DNA from: Treponema sp.
Lineage (GTDB): Bacteria; Spirochaetota; Spirochaetia; Treponematales; Treponemataceae
Assembly (NCBI GenBank): GCA_016293005.1
Contig: JAEDFA010000024.1
Location: 1 to 25,063, forward strand
Direction of reading: 5' to 3'
DNA length: 25,063 nucleotides
The translations under genes were made by a program, and so were the position numbers. The stretch's first letter is position 1, and the number at the start of each line of letters is the position of its first letter. Shown here in pieces: positions 7,586 through 14,690 of the stretch. The notes beneath the pieces are model-generated. The model saw nothing but the letters and a program-made list of their open reading frames with translations, did no database searches and was not told the DNA's origin.

Positions 7586-8899
7586 CTATTTGATTTCTGG
7601 ATTCTGCTTACGCCATGCTGAAAAGCGTTCTTCTACAGATTTTACGGGATTTTGCGTGACTTTGATTTTTTTGCTTTCAGAATCTTTTTCTGTTGTGCAC
7701 GAAAGAATGCTTTCTTTTATGTACGGAATTATTACTTCAGTTTTAATTTCGTTCCAGCAAACTGGTTTTGGGTCAGGAAGCCGAATGGAACCTTGTTTTG
7801 GAATGTTTGAAAGAAGATTTTTGTAGTAAGTCGGAAGAACCTGTTCATTTACCGCTTTTATTGCTGAAAATCCACCTGCAATCCCAAATTTTATGCGGTC
7901 AGAAGTGAGATTATTTTTTAATTCAAGGAATTTTTTCTGTGTATCAGTATCATAAAACCACGAAATGAACTCGATGCTTTCCTGAAAATTTGAAACGGTT
8001 TTTGAAATTCCCATCGTAATAATTGAATCTTCTACAGGAATAAGACCTGCATCTTCAAACCACCTGAAATCTATTTTTGAAATCTGTTCAGGCGGAAGAT
8101 TAAAAAATTCATTACTCACCGTATACGCAAACAAAGTTCTTTCGTGCAGAACTCTCTTTGTATCAACTTCAGAAAGATATTTATAGACAAAATCATTTGA
8201 TTCTGCGATGGACAGAGAATCCAACATCGTCATTTTAGCAAGATAATCAACTGAAAGAGAAAGATTTTCTTTGTTATAGGTAAAAAGATGTTTTTTTGAT
8301 TCTTTGTATTCAGTGTTTTTCATTCTTGAAATTGTATAAATAAAATCATCGCTTGACAAAGGAGAAAATCCAATTTTTGTGAGTTTGCCTTTAGAATTGT
8401 GCTGAGTATAATTTTTTGAGATTTCAAATATATTTTCCGGAGTAAGCGTATAATCATTTTGAACAAATTTTCTATTTTCTTTTGAAAAAATTATCGCCGG
8501 AAGATTAAAACTTACGGGTAAAAGCCTTATCGTGAAAAAAATGTCCCCATATTTTAAAAGCCCTGAATAAAAATCATCGGATTTTAAATATTTTCTGTCA
8601 AAAAGAAAATCAAGCGATTCAAAATTTTTTGAAGTCTCCCTGTTTTTTAAATAAGGCGCAATTACGATATCTGGAAGAAGTTCATTTTTTTGAGGTGGAA
8701 GAGATGCAGCAGGATTTTCTTTATAAACTAAAACAGCTTTTGTTTCATGAGTCGCATTAAAAAGTTCTATATATTGAACGAGTTCACTGTTGTTTGTCCA
8801 GATTACAACCCGCCTGTTTTTTTTCTTTGAAGAACAACTTTGAAAAGTTAAGGCTATAAGAAAAAAAACAAAAATTTTTAAAGCGTTTTTTCTAAGCAC
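7586..8899 (-). CDS. Solute-binding lipoprotein (ABC family 1-like)
   Basis: The 437-residue protein begins with a lipoprotein signal: basic residues 3-8, a hydrophobic stretch to 17, then TFQSC with C22 as the likely lipidated residue (relaxed lipobox, as spirochetes allow). The start of the mature protein (VVIWTNNSELVQYIELFNA) and the overall length fit family 1 extracellular solute-binding proteins, which feed sugars or oligosaccharides to ABC transporters. No permease or ATPase gene is next to it, so the ligand and partner are unknown. The start is a GTG at 8899 with a GGAG site 9 bases upstream, and the gene overlaps the aminotransferase gene by 8 bases, so the two are co-transcribed and probably coupled. 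The fold assignment rests mainly on its N-terminal part. Confidence 0.75.
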   Translation of the reverse strand: MLRKNALKIFVFFLIALTFQSCSSKKKNRRVVIWTNNSELVQYIELFNATHETKAVLVYKENPAASLPPQKNELLPDIVIAPYLKNRETSKNFESLDFLFDRKYLKSDDFYSGLLKYGDIFFTIRLLPVSFNLPAIIFSKENRKFVQNDYTLTPENIFEISKNYTQHNSKGKLTKIGFSPLSSDDFIYTISRMKNTEYKESKKHLFTYNKENLSLSVDYLAKMTMLDSLSIAESNDFVYKYLSEVDTKRVLHERTLFAYTVSNEFFNLPPEQISKIDFRWFEDAGLIPVEDSIITMGISKTVSNFQESIEFISWFYDTDTQKKFLELKNNLTSDRIKFGIAGGFSAIKAVNEQVLPTYYKNLLSNIPKQGSIRLPDPKPVCWNEIKTEVIIPYIKESILSCTTEKDSESKKIKVTQNPVKSVEERFSAWRKQNPEIK

Positions 8900-10190
8900 G
8901 ACTCAATTCTCCGGCAGTTTCGTAAATTGCAGAATAAACTTGTTCGATTTTATCTTCGTCTATGCTGCTGAATGCAACGCGCAAAGTAGAAGAATCGATT
9001 GAAATTGTTCCGATTCCTTTTTCTTCAAGAAGTTTTACGCGCAAAGATTCTGCATCGATATTTTTTGTATGAAAACTCATAAAATACCCTGAATTAAAAG
9101 GAAGAGCCTCGATTACATCAGAAGAATGAGTGTCAACAAAATTTCTTACGATTTTGTATCTTCGTTTTAAAATCTGCTTGAATTCTTCTTTTTCAGAATC
9201 ATTGTTTTCATCATTAAACGATTTTAAAAGAATTGACTGAGAAGGAGTTGCCGCGCATGAAACCGATGAACGAATTACGCCCATAAGTTTTTTTACAAGG
9301 GCATCATAATTTGCTTCTGTAAAACCTTTGCATCCAAAAGTCAAAAAGCCGCACCTGAACCCCCATGCAAAATCTTCTTTTGTAGGACCGTCTGCTTTTA
9401 CGGCAAGAATATTTTCATGGAGATTGCAGACATGAGCAAAAAGGCTCTCTTTTTCGATATCGTCTTCATAATTTAACCCGAAATAAGCATCATCGCTGAT
9501 TACAAGAATTGGAGTTCCTTTTTCGGCAGTCTGTTTTAAAATACGCGACAGTTCCTGCACTTCAAGCGAAGTCGGACTGTAACCCGAAGGATTCTGCGGG
9601 AAGTTTAAAATAATTCTCACTGAACCGTATTTTTCTGCCTCACTGCAAACTGCTTTTTCAAGTGCATTTAAATTGAATTTTCCGTCTTTAAACATTTCAA
9701 ACTGATGAAATTCACTTCCGCGCCGTGCTTCTGCGATAAGAACATAATTATCCCAACTTGGATTTGGCGCAAGCATAGGCTTATCTTTGTCTACGAATAA
9801 ATCCATTATATATGAAAGACCTGCTGTAAGACCTGGAACTACGACAGGAAGGGAAATTGTTTTATTTAAAAGCGAAGGATTTTTCTTTATCTGCTTTTCT
9901 TTCCATGCGTTTCTGATTTCAGGGAAACCGGCTGTAGGCGCATAAGAAACAAGTTCCCGGCTTGAAAGCTCTGGAGCATATTTTTGAATTGAAGGAAGAA
10001 TGGCCGCTTTTCCGTTTATAACAGTTGTGCCGATTGTTCCGTTTGCCGTGAACGCTTTTTGTTTTGCTTCACCACCCTGAGCGATAATGCCTTTTGGAAA
10101 GTAAATTCTTTTTCCTAAATCAGAAAAAAGTTTTTCTGCTGAAGTGTTTTTCAAAGATTCGTTTAATTCTTGTGCTAATGGATTTATCAT
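8892..10190 (-). CDS. PLP-dependent class I aminotransferase
   Basis: This 432-residue enzyme has the fold-type I aminotransferase landmarks: N200 in NFPQNPSGY, D233 and Y236 in ISDDAYFG, the likely PLP lysine K271 in DGPTKEDFAWGFRCG, and R279 just after it. It would transfer amino groups between an amino acid and a 2-oxo acid; its KEDFAWGFRCG motif marks a branch I recall from anaerobes, but the substrate cannot be deduced. There is no ribosome site, and a near-consensus promoter has its -10 box ending 9 bases before the ATG, so the message should be almost leaderless. No other in-frame methionine occurs before residue 129, and the N-terminal region looks intact, which supports this start. 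The 3' end overlaps the solute-binding protein gene. Confidence 0.92.
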   Translation of the reverse strand: MINPLAQELNESLKNTSAEKLFSDLGKRIYFPKGIIAQGGEAKQKAFTANGTIGTTVINGKAAILPSIQKYAPELSSRELVSYAPTAGFPEIRNAWKEKQIKKNPSLLNKTISLPVVVPGLTAGLSYIMDLFVDKDKPMLAPNPSWDNYVLIAEARRGSEFHQFEMFKDGKFNLNALEKAVCSEAEKYGSVRIILNFPQNPSGYSPTSLEVQELSRILKQTAEKGTPILVISDDAYFGLNYEDDIEKESLFAHVCNLHENILAVKADGPTKEDFAWGFRCGFLTFGCKGFTEANYDALVKKLMGVIRSSVSCAATPSQSILLKSFNDENNDSEKEEFKQILKRRYKIVRNFVDTHSSDVIEALPFNSGYFMSFHTKNIDAESLRVKLLEEKGIGTISIDSSTLRVAFSSIDEDKIEQVYSAIYETAGELSRA

Positions 10191-10199
10191 AATGGCTTT

Positions 10200-10228
10200 A
10201 TTATACCGATTTGTTCTGCAAGTGTAAA
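10200..10228 (-). promoter_or_regulatory. Strong sigma-70-type promoter of the aminotransferase operon
   Basis: On the minus strand TTTACA (10228-10223), a 17-base spacer and a perfect TATAAT (10205-10200) form a near-consensus promoter. Transcription should start about 2-4 bases before the ATG at 10190. Confidence 0.8.
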
Positions 10229-10234
10229 TTACAC
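10222..10234. promoter_or_regulatory. Palindromic operator candidate over the -35 box
   Basis: GTGTAA-A-TTACAC is a perfect 6-1-6 inverted repeat that covers the whole -35 hexamer of the aminotransferase promoter. A repressor bound here would block RNA polymerase. I found no second intergenic copy in the window and cannot name the regulator. Confidence 0.5.
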
Positions 10235-10299
10235 ATTTTACGCATTTTAATTTTGATTTAAAAAGAAGAATTGAAAAGTTAGAAATTTGCTAAAAATAA

Positions 10300-10342
10300 A
10301 AAAAACTTAAAAAAACACACGAAGCATTTTTTTAAGTTTTTT
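10300..10342 (-). terminator. Terminator after tRNA-Glu
   Basis: A perfect 16-bp inverted repeat (10300-10315 with 10327-10342, loop of 11 bases) lies 5 bases beyond the 3' end of tRNA-Glu. The stem is almost all A-T pairs with a single C-G pair. On the minus strand the descending arm is T-rich and followed by TATTTTTAG, which gives the U run. It would also separate the tRNA unit from the aminotransferase promoter. Confidence 0.7.
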
Positions 10343-10347
10343 ATTAA

Positions 10348-10419
10348 CAGCCCCTGGGAGAATCGAACTCCCGTTGACGGAATGAGAATCCGCTGTACTA
10401 GCCGTTATACGAAGGGGCC
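10348..10419 (-). tRNA. tRNA-Glu (anticodon CTC)
   Basis: A full cloverleaf folds on the minus strand: acceptor GGCCCCT pairing with AGGGGCT (first pair G-U), D stem GTAT/GTAC, anticodon stem GCGGA/TCCGT with loop TTCTCAT giving anticodon CTC, and T arm GGGAG-TTCGATT-CTCCC. The discriminator is G at 10348 and CCA is not encoded. It would read GAG. Bacterial tRNA-Glu usually has TTC, so this is probably a second glutamate isoacceptor. It is transcribed downstream of tRNA-Gln. Confidence 0.95.
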
Positions 10420-10426
10420 TTAAAGT

Positions 10427-10452
10427 AAAAAGGCTGAACTAGAGTTCAGCCT
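10427..10452 (-). terminator. Terminator-like hairpin between tRNA-Gln and tRNA-Glu
   Basis: On the minus strand AGGCTGAACT, a 2-base loop and AGTTCAGCCT form a perfect 10-bp stem followed directly by TTTTT. It starts 2 bases after the tRNA-Gln 3' end and finishes 8 bases before tRNA-Glu. It has the form of an intrinsic terminator, but it may act as an attenuator or processing signal, since I see no separate promoter for tRNA-Glu. Confidence 0.65.
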
Positions 10453-10453
10453 A

Positions 10454-10524
10454 TTCCCCAAGGAGGATTCGAACCCCCACAGTCAGAACCAGAATCTGAA
10501 GTGCTACCATTACACAATCGGGGA
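10454..10524 (-). tRNA. tRNA-Gln (anticodon CTG)
   Basis: The minus strand folds into a full cloverleaf: acceptor TCCCCGA with TTGGGGA (the T1-A72 pair typical of tRNA-Gln), D stem GTGT/GCAC, anticodon stem TCAGA/TCTGA with loop TTCTGGT giving CTG, and T arm GGGGG-TTCGAAT-CCTCC. The discriminator is A at 10454 and CCA is not encoded. It would read CAG. Its promoter is 10537-10565. Confidence 0.95.
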
Positions 10525-10536
10525 ATGAGTGTTATC

Positions 10537-10565
10537 ACTATAAACATTTTAAAAAAAATTGTCAA
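10537..10565 (-). promoter_or_regulatory. Strong promoter of the tRNA-Gln/tRNA-Glu unit
   Basis: On the minus strand a perfect TTGACA (10565-10560), a 17-base spacer and TATAGT (10542-10537) place the start near 10530, about 6 bases before the mature tRNA-Gln. It is divergent from the birA promoter. Confidence 0.85.
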
Positions 10566-10591
10566 TAGAAATTTATTAATAATTTTTTACC

Positions 10592-10632
10592 TTACAAGAT
10601 TGACTATTTTCCTCACCTTCGTTAACTTGTAA
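10592..10632 (+). promoter_or_regulatory. birA promoter with flanking inverted repeat, possible BirA operator
   Basis: TTGACT (10600-10605), a 17-base spacer and a weak TAACTT (10623-10628) form a promoter candidate whose -10 box ends 10 bases before the birA ATG. An inverted repeat, TTACAAG (10592-10598) and CTTGTAA (10626-10632), brackets it: the left arm abuts the -35 and the right arm overlaps the -10. Each arm contains the TTGTAA core of known BirA half-sites, but the arms point outward compared with the E. coli operator, so a BirA site is a guess. Confidence 0.4.
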
Positions 10633-10638
10633 AAATAA

Positions 10639-11598
10639 ATGGGTAACAAATCTTCTACAAAGCGCAGCGTACTTGAGATTCTCAGAAACAACACAAAACC
10701 AGTTTCAGGTGAAGAAATTGCAAATAAAATCGGTCTTTCCCGTGTTTCTGTCTGGAAGGCTGTAAATGCGCTTGAAAATGCAGGCTACAAAATCGACTCA
10801 ACAAAAAACGGTTACATTCTTTCAAAAGACATAAAGGACAGTCTTTTTCCGTGGGAACTTGCCTGCGACGAAAATTTTTCGGTTCACTTTAAAGAAACAA
10901 CATCTACAATGGAAGAAGCAAAAAAAATCGCAGAATCACAAACAAATTCTTCATACAAAAGCACAAAAATCGTTACAGCAGACAGTCAGACACAAGCGCA
11001 TGGGAAAAACAATACAGTCTGGAACACGACAAAAGGTTCTCTGGCATTCACAATGATTACAAAAAATCAGATTCCTGTAAGCGAAAATCACAGACTTATT
11101 ATGGCAGCCCAAATCGCATGGGTAAATGTCCTTGAAAAAAAAGCAAACAGAAAATTTTATGTCAGATGGCCTAACGATATCTGGAGCGAAGACGGAAAAG
11201 TTGCAGGAATTTTAGACGAACTTTCAAGTTTAGGCGGAATATGCCGCTACATTAATCTTGGAATCGGTATAAATCTTTTTGAAAAACCTCAAAACCCCAG
11301 AATAAAAACAGATTTTGCTTTCAAAACCACAGAAGTTACGCGAAAAGAACTTCTTTCAATGTTTTTAGAAGAATTTTCAACTCTCGAAGAACTTGCAAAA
11401 GAAAATTCAAAAACACTTTCAATAATGTGGAACAATCTTGGATTCGACACAGGAAAAAAAATCAAAACGAATATAAAACAAACTAAAAGCGCAGTTTTCA
11501 ACGGAATAAACGATTGGGGTTTTGCCTCAATCACCTTTGATGAAAACCAAACGGAACTTTTTCCACCGGGAACTATTTCAATTTTAAAAAACATATAA
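10639..11598 (+). CDS. birA: Biotin-protein ligase / biotin operon repressor BirA
   Basis: The 319-residue protein is a group II biotin ligase. Residues 7-62 form a winged helix-turn-helix (IANKIGLSRVSVWKAVNALE), so it probably also represses the biotin genes it heads. The catalytic domain follows from about 80, with WPND at 177-180 and K187 in GKVAGILDE, matching the essential lysine of E. coli BirA (K183). The loop that binds biotinyl-AMP, GRGRRGR in E. coli, is here AHGKNNT (120-126), a marked departure. BirA makes biotinyl-5'-AMP and attaches biotin to carboxylase carrier domains. No ribosome site precedes the ATG, and the promoter is very close, suggesting a nearly leaderless message. 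bioY follows 12 bases later. Confidence 0.93.
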   Translation: MGNKSSTKRSVLEILRNNTKPVSGEEIANKIGLSRVSVWKAVNALENAGYKIDSTKNGYILSKDIKDSLFPWELACDENFSVHFKETTSTMEEAKKIAESQTNSSYKSTKIVTADSQTQAHGKNNTVWNTTKGSLAFTMITKNQIPVSENHRLIMAAQIAWVNVLEKKANRKFYVRWPNDIWSEDGKVAGILDELSSLGGICRYINLGIGINLFEKPQNPRIKTDFAFKTTEVTRKELLSMFLEEFSTLEELAKENSKTLSIMWNNLGFDTGKKIKTNIKQTKSAVFNGINDWGFASITFDENQTELFPPGTISILKNI

Positions 11599-11610
11599 AA
11601 GGATGCAAAA

Positions 11611-12189
11611 ATGAAAACAGAAAAAAAACTTTTGAACACAGTTTTAACAGCTTTGTTTGCAGCATTGATTTCTGCCAGCTGCTTTATTCAGATTCCGCTT
11701 CCGGGTGGCATACCGATTCTAATTCAGGATATGCTTGCAATGCTTTCAGGACTCATTTTAGGGCCACTTCAAGGCGGCATTTCAGTCTTAATTTTCCTCG
11801 TGCTCGGAAGTATTGGTCTTCCAGTTTTTTCAGGAAAAGCCGGAATTCAGGTGATTTTTGGAGGACCAACGGGAGGATTTTTAATCGGTTATCTTCTTGG
11901 AGCTGTTGCAGGAGGACTTTTCTTAAAATTTCTTCTTCCGCCTGAAAGCGATTTTAAAACAAAAAAAGTTTACACGATTGTAATGATTTCAATTTCATGT
12001 ATTATCGCAACAGTTGTAGTTTTCATTGCAGGAATCACAGGCTTTAAAATCGTAACTTCAAGCACAATGACAAAAACACTTGCTGCGGTTTTAATTCCAT
12101 TTATTCCGGGAAATCTCATAAAAATCGTCGTAATGGTTCCGCTCACTTACAACTTCAGAAAAGTCATTTCTGTTTACAGGGAGTCATAA
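11611..12189 (+). CDS. bioY: Biotin ECF transporter S component BioY
   Basis: This 192-residue membrane protein has about six helices and the BioY signatures: IPLPGGIPILIQDMLAMLSG (about residues 28-48), GLPVFSGKAG (about 70-80) and FGGPTGGFLIGYLLG (about 86-101). BioY binds biotin in the membrane with very high affinity and needs the EcfA ATPase and EcfT for full transport; both genes follow. An AAGGA ribosome site lies 8 bases before the ATG. The gene sits 12 bases after birA and 5 bases before ecfA, so it belongs to the same message. It may also carry the precursor dethiobiotin, which would suit the presence of bioB alone; that is inference. Confidence 0.95.
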   Translation: MKTEKKLLNTVLTALFAALISASCFIQIPLPGGIPILIQDMLAMLSGLILGPLQGGISVLIFLVLGSIGLPVFSGKAGIQVIFGGPTGGFLIGYLLGAVAGGLFLKFLLPPESDFKTKKVYTIVMISISCIIATVVVFIAGITGFKIVTSSTMTKTLAAVLIPFIPGNLIKIVVMVPLTYNFRKVISVYRES

Positions 12190-12194
12190 TATAG

Positions 12195-12941
12195 ATGACA
12201 AAAAAAATGGATTCTAAAAATCAGGAAAAAATTCTTGAAATTCAGAATGTAAAAAAACGCTTTTCAGACGGAACTCTTGCGCTCGATGATATTTCTTTTT
12301 CAATCAATAAGGGAGAGTTTACAGTTATCGCAGGTTCAAACGGAAGCGGAAAAAGCGTTCTCATGAGTTTAATTGCAGAGCTTGACAAACCTACGGAAGG
12401 AAAAATTATTTTACACGGACTCAACGCAGGACTTGTTTTTCAGAATGCTGATGCACAAATTTTAGGAGAAACCCCGGAAGAAGATGTCGAATTCGGGGCA
12501 AAAAATTCTGGGCTCAAAGGAAAACTTCTTTCAGATTGTGTCGAAAAAGTTCTTTCGTACACGGGACTTTTGCACAAAAAAGATTCGCCTGCAAGAATGA
12601 TGTCTGGCGGTGAAAAAAGGCGTCTTTCCGTTGCCGATCTTCTTGCGATGTCACGGGAATTTTTAATTTTTGATGAACCGTTTGCGAACCTCGACTGGCC
12701 GGGAGTAAAAACAGTAACTTCAATTTTAAAACAGCTGAAAGACGAAGGAAAAACAATCATCGTTTTAACGCACGAACTTGAAAAAATTCTTGCGCTTGCA
12801 GACAGATTTATCGTTTTAGACAAGGGAAAAATTCGTTTCGACGGAAAACCTGAAGACGGCTTAAAACAACCGCTTGATTTGTGGAGTATAAGAAATCCAC
12901 TTTTTTCATACACAAAACTTGAGGATTTAATATGGCTTTAG
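12195..12941 (+). CDS. bioM: ECF transporter ATPase EcfA/BioM
   Basis: The 248-residue protein is a complete ABC ATPase: Walker A GSNGSGKS (47-54), Q-loop Q83 in VFQNADAQI, signature MSGGEKRR (136-143), Walker B FLIFDE (156-161) and switch histidine in LTHELEK. The FQN-D-Q Q-loop is typical of cobalt/ECF-type ATPases. The stretch between Walker A and the Q-loop is about ten residues shorter than usual, but no motif is lost. Only one ATPase gene is present, as in BioMNY-type dedicated systems, so a homodimer is expected. A GGGAG site 11 bases upstream favours the ATG at 12195 over that at 12207. It overlaps ecfT by 10 bases. Confidence 0.93.
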   Translation: MTKKMDSKNQEKILEIQNVKKRFSDGTLALDDISFSINKGEFTVIAGSNGSGKSVLMSLIAELDKPTEGKIILHGLNAGLVFQNADAQILGETPEEDVEFGAKNSGLKGKLLSDCVEKVLSYTGLLHKKDSPARMMSGGEKRRLSVADLLAMSREFLIFDEPFANLDWPGVKTVTSILKQLKDEGKTIIVLTHELEKILALADRFIVLDKGKIRFDGKPEDGLKQPLDLWSIRNPLFSYTKLEDLIWL

Positions 12942-13672
12942 AAGCTTCACTTTTTTCATACCGAAAAGGAAATACACCTGTTCACAAAATGAGCGCCGGA
13001 ATAAAACTTTTTCTTTTGTTCTTATTGTGCATTTTTACATTCTATAAAAAAACTCCTCAAGTCGTTTCAGATTTTTATTCACCTGACTTACTGATTCCGC
13101 TTTTTTCGTGCTTTTTTTTCAGTTTTCTGATTTTTTTTCTTGGCGGCGCAAATTTTAAATCTATTCTAAGACTTAAATTCGTATTTTTCATCGGATTTTT
13201 TGTAACAGTTTTCACTATTTTTTCAATGCCGCAAAACATTTCAGATGAACAGAAAAAATTCATACTGAATTTTCATTCGATTAAAATAAATCTGAACGCC
13301 CTTGCTTCCGGCATTCTTTACACATTAAGATTTTTTATTACGACTTTTTCTGCGCAGACAGTTTTTGAAACAACTTCTTCACTTGAAATAAAAAACGCAC
13401 TTGAAAATGCACAGGAAAAAATCGCAAAAATACTTCCGCCTGTAAAAAAATTAAATCCTGCACTGTCACTGACACTTGCAATCAATTTCATTCCAGAAAT
13501 TTTTGAGACTTGGAATAAAGTTCACACAGCAGCCCTTGCACGAAGCAATACAGGCAAACGGAAAAACTTAAAAAATTCAATTGAAATGCTTTTCAGGGAA
13601 CTTCAGTCGCTTCTTTCCTGCCTTCTTTTTTATGCAGAAACAAAGCGAAAAGCACTTTTAAATAGAAGTTAA
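12932..13672 (+). CDS. bioN: ECF transporter T component EcfT/BioN
   Basis: This 246-residue protein has four to five membrane helices and a cytoplasmic helical region containing AALARSNTGKRKN (about residues 200-212), which corresponds to the A-R-G/S coupling helix motif by which EcfT contacts the ATPase. Its N-terminal HKMSAGIKLFLLFLL resembles the usual EcfT opening. It would join BioY to the ATPase dimer. The start lies inside the end of the ATPase gene with a GAGGA site 7 bases upstream, so translation is coupled. bioB follows after 29 bases with no terminator. Confidence 0.88.
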   Translation: MALEASLFSYRKGNTPVHKMSAGIKLFLLFLLCIFTFYKKTPQVVSDFYSPDLLIPLFSCFFFSFLIFFLGGANFKSILRLKFVFFIGFFVTVFTIFSMPQNISDEQKKFILNFHSIKINLNALASGILYTLRFFITTFSAQTVFETTSSLEIKNALENAQEKIAKILPPVKKLNPALSLTLAINFIPEIFETWNKVHTAALARSNTGKRKNLKNSIEMLFRELQSLLSCLLFYAETKRKALLNRS

Positions 13673-13701
13673 AAAAATCACAAAATAAAATTGAGAAAAA
13701 T

Positions 13702-14670
13702 ATGAAAGAAAAAATCATTGCATTAAAAGAAAAAATCATTCAGGAAAAATACGAAATTACAAAAGAAGAAGCGCTGAACATTTACAAAAACGAGCCGACA
13801 GAAATTTTATGCCAATGTGCTTTAGAAATTACAAAAAGTGAATGTTCAGTAAAAGCCGAACTCTGCTCAGTAATCAATGCAAAACAAGGAAAATGCAGCG
13901 AAAACTGCAAATATTGCGCACAGTCGGCACATTGGAAAACACCTTGCACTCCAAAACAAGTTATCACGCCTGAAGAAACTTTAACTTCAATAAAAAAAGC
14001 CGTTGAAAATCACATCGACAGAATTTCACTTGTTACAGCCGGAAGAAGTCTTTCTGGAAAAGAATTTGAGACGATTTTGGAATGTTACAAAAAAATAAAC
14101 GAAAAATTCTGTGGAAAAATCGATTTGTGCGCCTCGCTCGGAATTCTTTCAAAAGAACAGCTTAAACTTTTAAAAGAAAACGGTGTTACACGATACCACC
14201 ACAACATCGAAACAAGCAGAAATTATTTTCCTTTTGTCTGCACGACACACACTTACGATGAAAGAATTAAAACAATTATGGCGGCAAAAGAAATTGGGCT
14301 GGAAATCTGTTCAGGCGGAATAATCGGAATGGGGGAATCATACGAAGACAGAATTGATTTTGCATTCGAAATTAAAAATCTTAAAGTTCAATCTGTGCCG
14401 GTAAACATTTTAATGCCGATTAAGGGAACACCTTTTGAAAATTTACAAGTGCTTTCAAACGAAGAGATTTTACGCACTTTCGCTGTGTTCAGATTTATTA
14501 TGCCTTCTCAAGTTATAAGATGCGCTGCCGGAAGAAAAAATCTTGGAAACAACGGCGAAAAAGCATTTCTTTCTGGTGCAAATGCTTTGATTTCAGGTGA
14601 TTTTCTTACAACCAGCGGTTCAACTTCCGAAGAAGACATAAATATGCTCAAAAAACTCGGTCTTTATTAA
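13702..14670 (+). CDS. bioB: Biotin synthase (radical SAM), anaerobe-type
   Basis: The 322-residue enzyme inserts sulfur into dethiobiotin to make biotin. The radical SAM cluster motif is C65-x3-C69-x2-C72 (KCSENCKYCAQS). Three of the four residues that hold the auxiliary [2Fe-2S] cluster in E. coli have clear counterparts: C143 in LCASLG, C203 in EICSGG and R273 in VIRCAAGR. The fourth, E. coli C97, aligns with S109 in RISLVTAGR. An additional cysteine, C180 in PFVCTTHTYDER, is present. This pattern resembles biotin synthases of strict anaerobes, for which a different auxiliary cluster (4Fe-5S, 'type II') has been reported. It is the last gene of the birA-bioY-ecfA-ecfT-bioB operon; bioA, bioD and bioF are absent here. 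A weak GAG ribosome site precedes the ATG. Confidence 0.95.
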   Translation: MKEKIIALKEKIIQEKYEITKEEALNIYKNEPTEILCQCALEITKSECSVKAELCSVINAKQGKCSENCKYCAQSAHWKTPCTPKQVITPEETLTSIKKAVENHIDRISLVTAGRSLSGKEFETILECYKKINEKFCGKIDLCASLGILSKEQLKLLKENGVTRYHHNIETSRNYFPFVCTTHTYDERIKTIMAAKEIGLEICSGGIIGMGESYEDRIDFAFEIKNLKVQSVPVNILMPIKGTPFENLQVLSNEEILRTFAVFRFIMPSQVIRCAAGRKNLGNNGEKAFLSGANALISGDFLTTSGSTSEEDINMLKKLGLY

Positions 14671-14690
14671 AGCTTATAAATGATATTCTT

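Noticed and set aside
10627..10649. TTGT...ACAA pair over the birA start as a canonical BirA operator
   Set aside because: The total length (23 bases) is too short for the usual BirA site, and only four bases per arm match.
12440..12913. A minus-strand open frame of 157 codons opposite the ECF ATPase gene
   Set aside because: The opposite strand encodes a complete ABC ATPase with all motifs; this frame is serine- and phenylalanine-rich with no recognisable domain.
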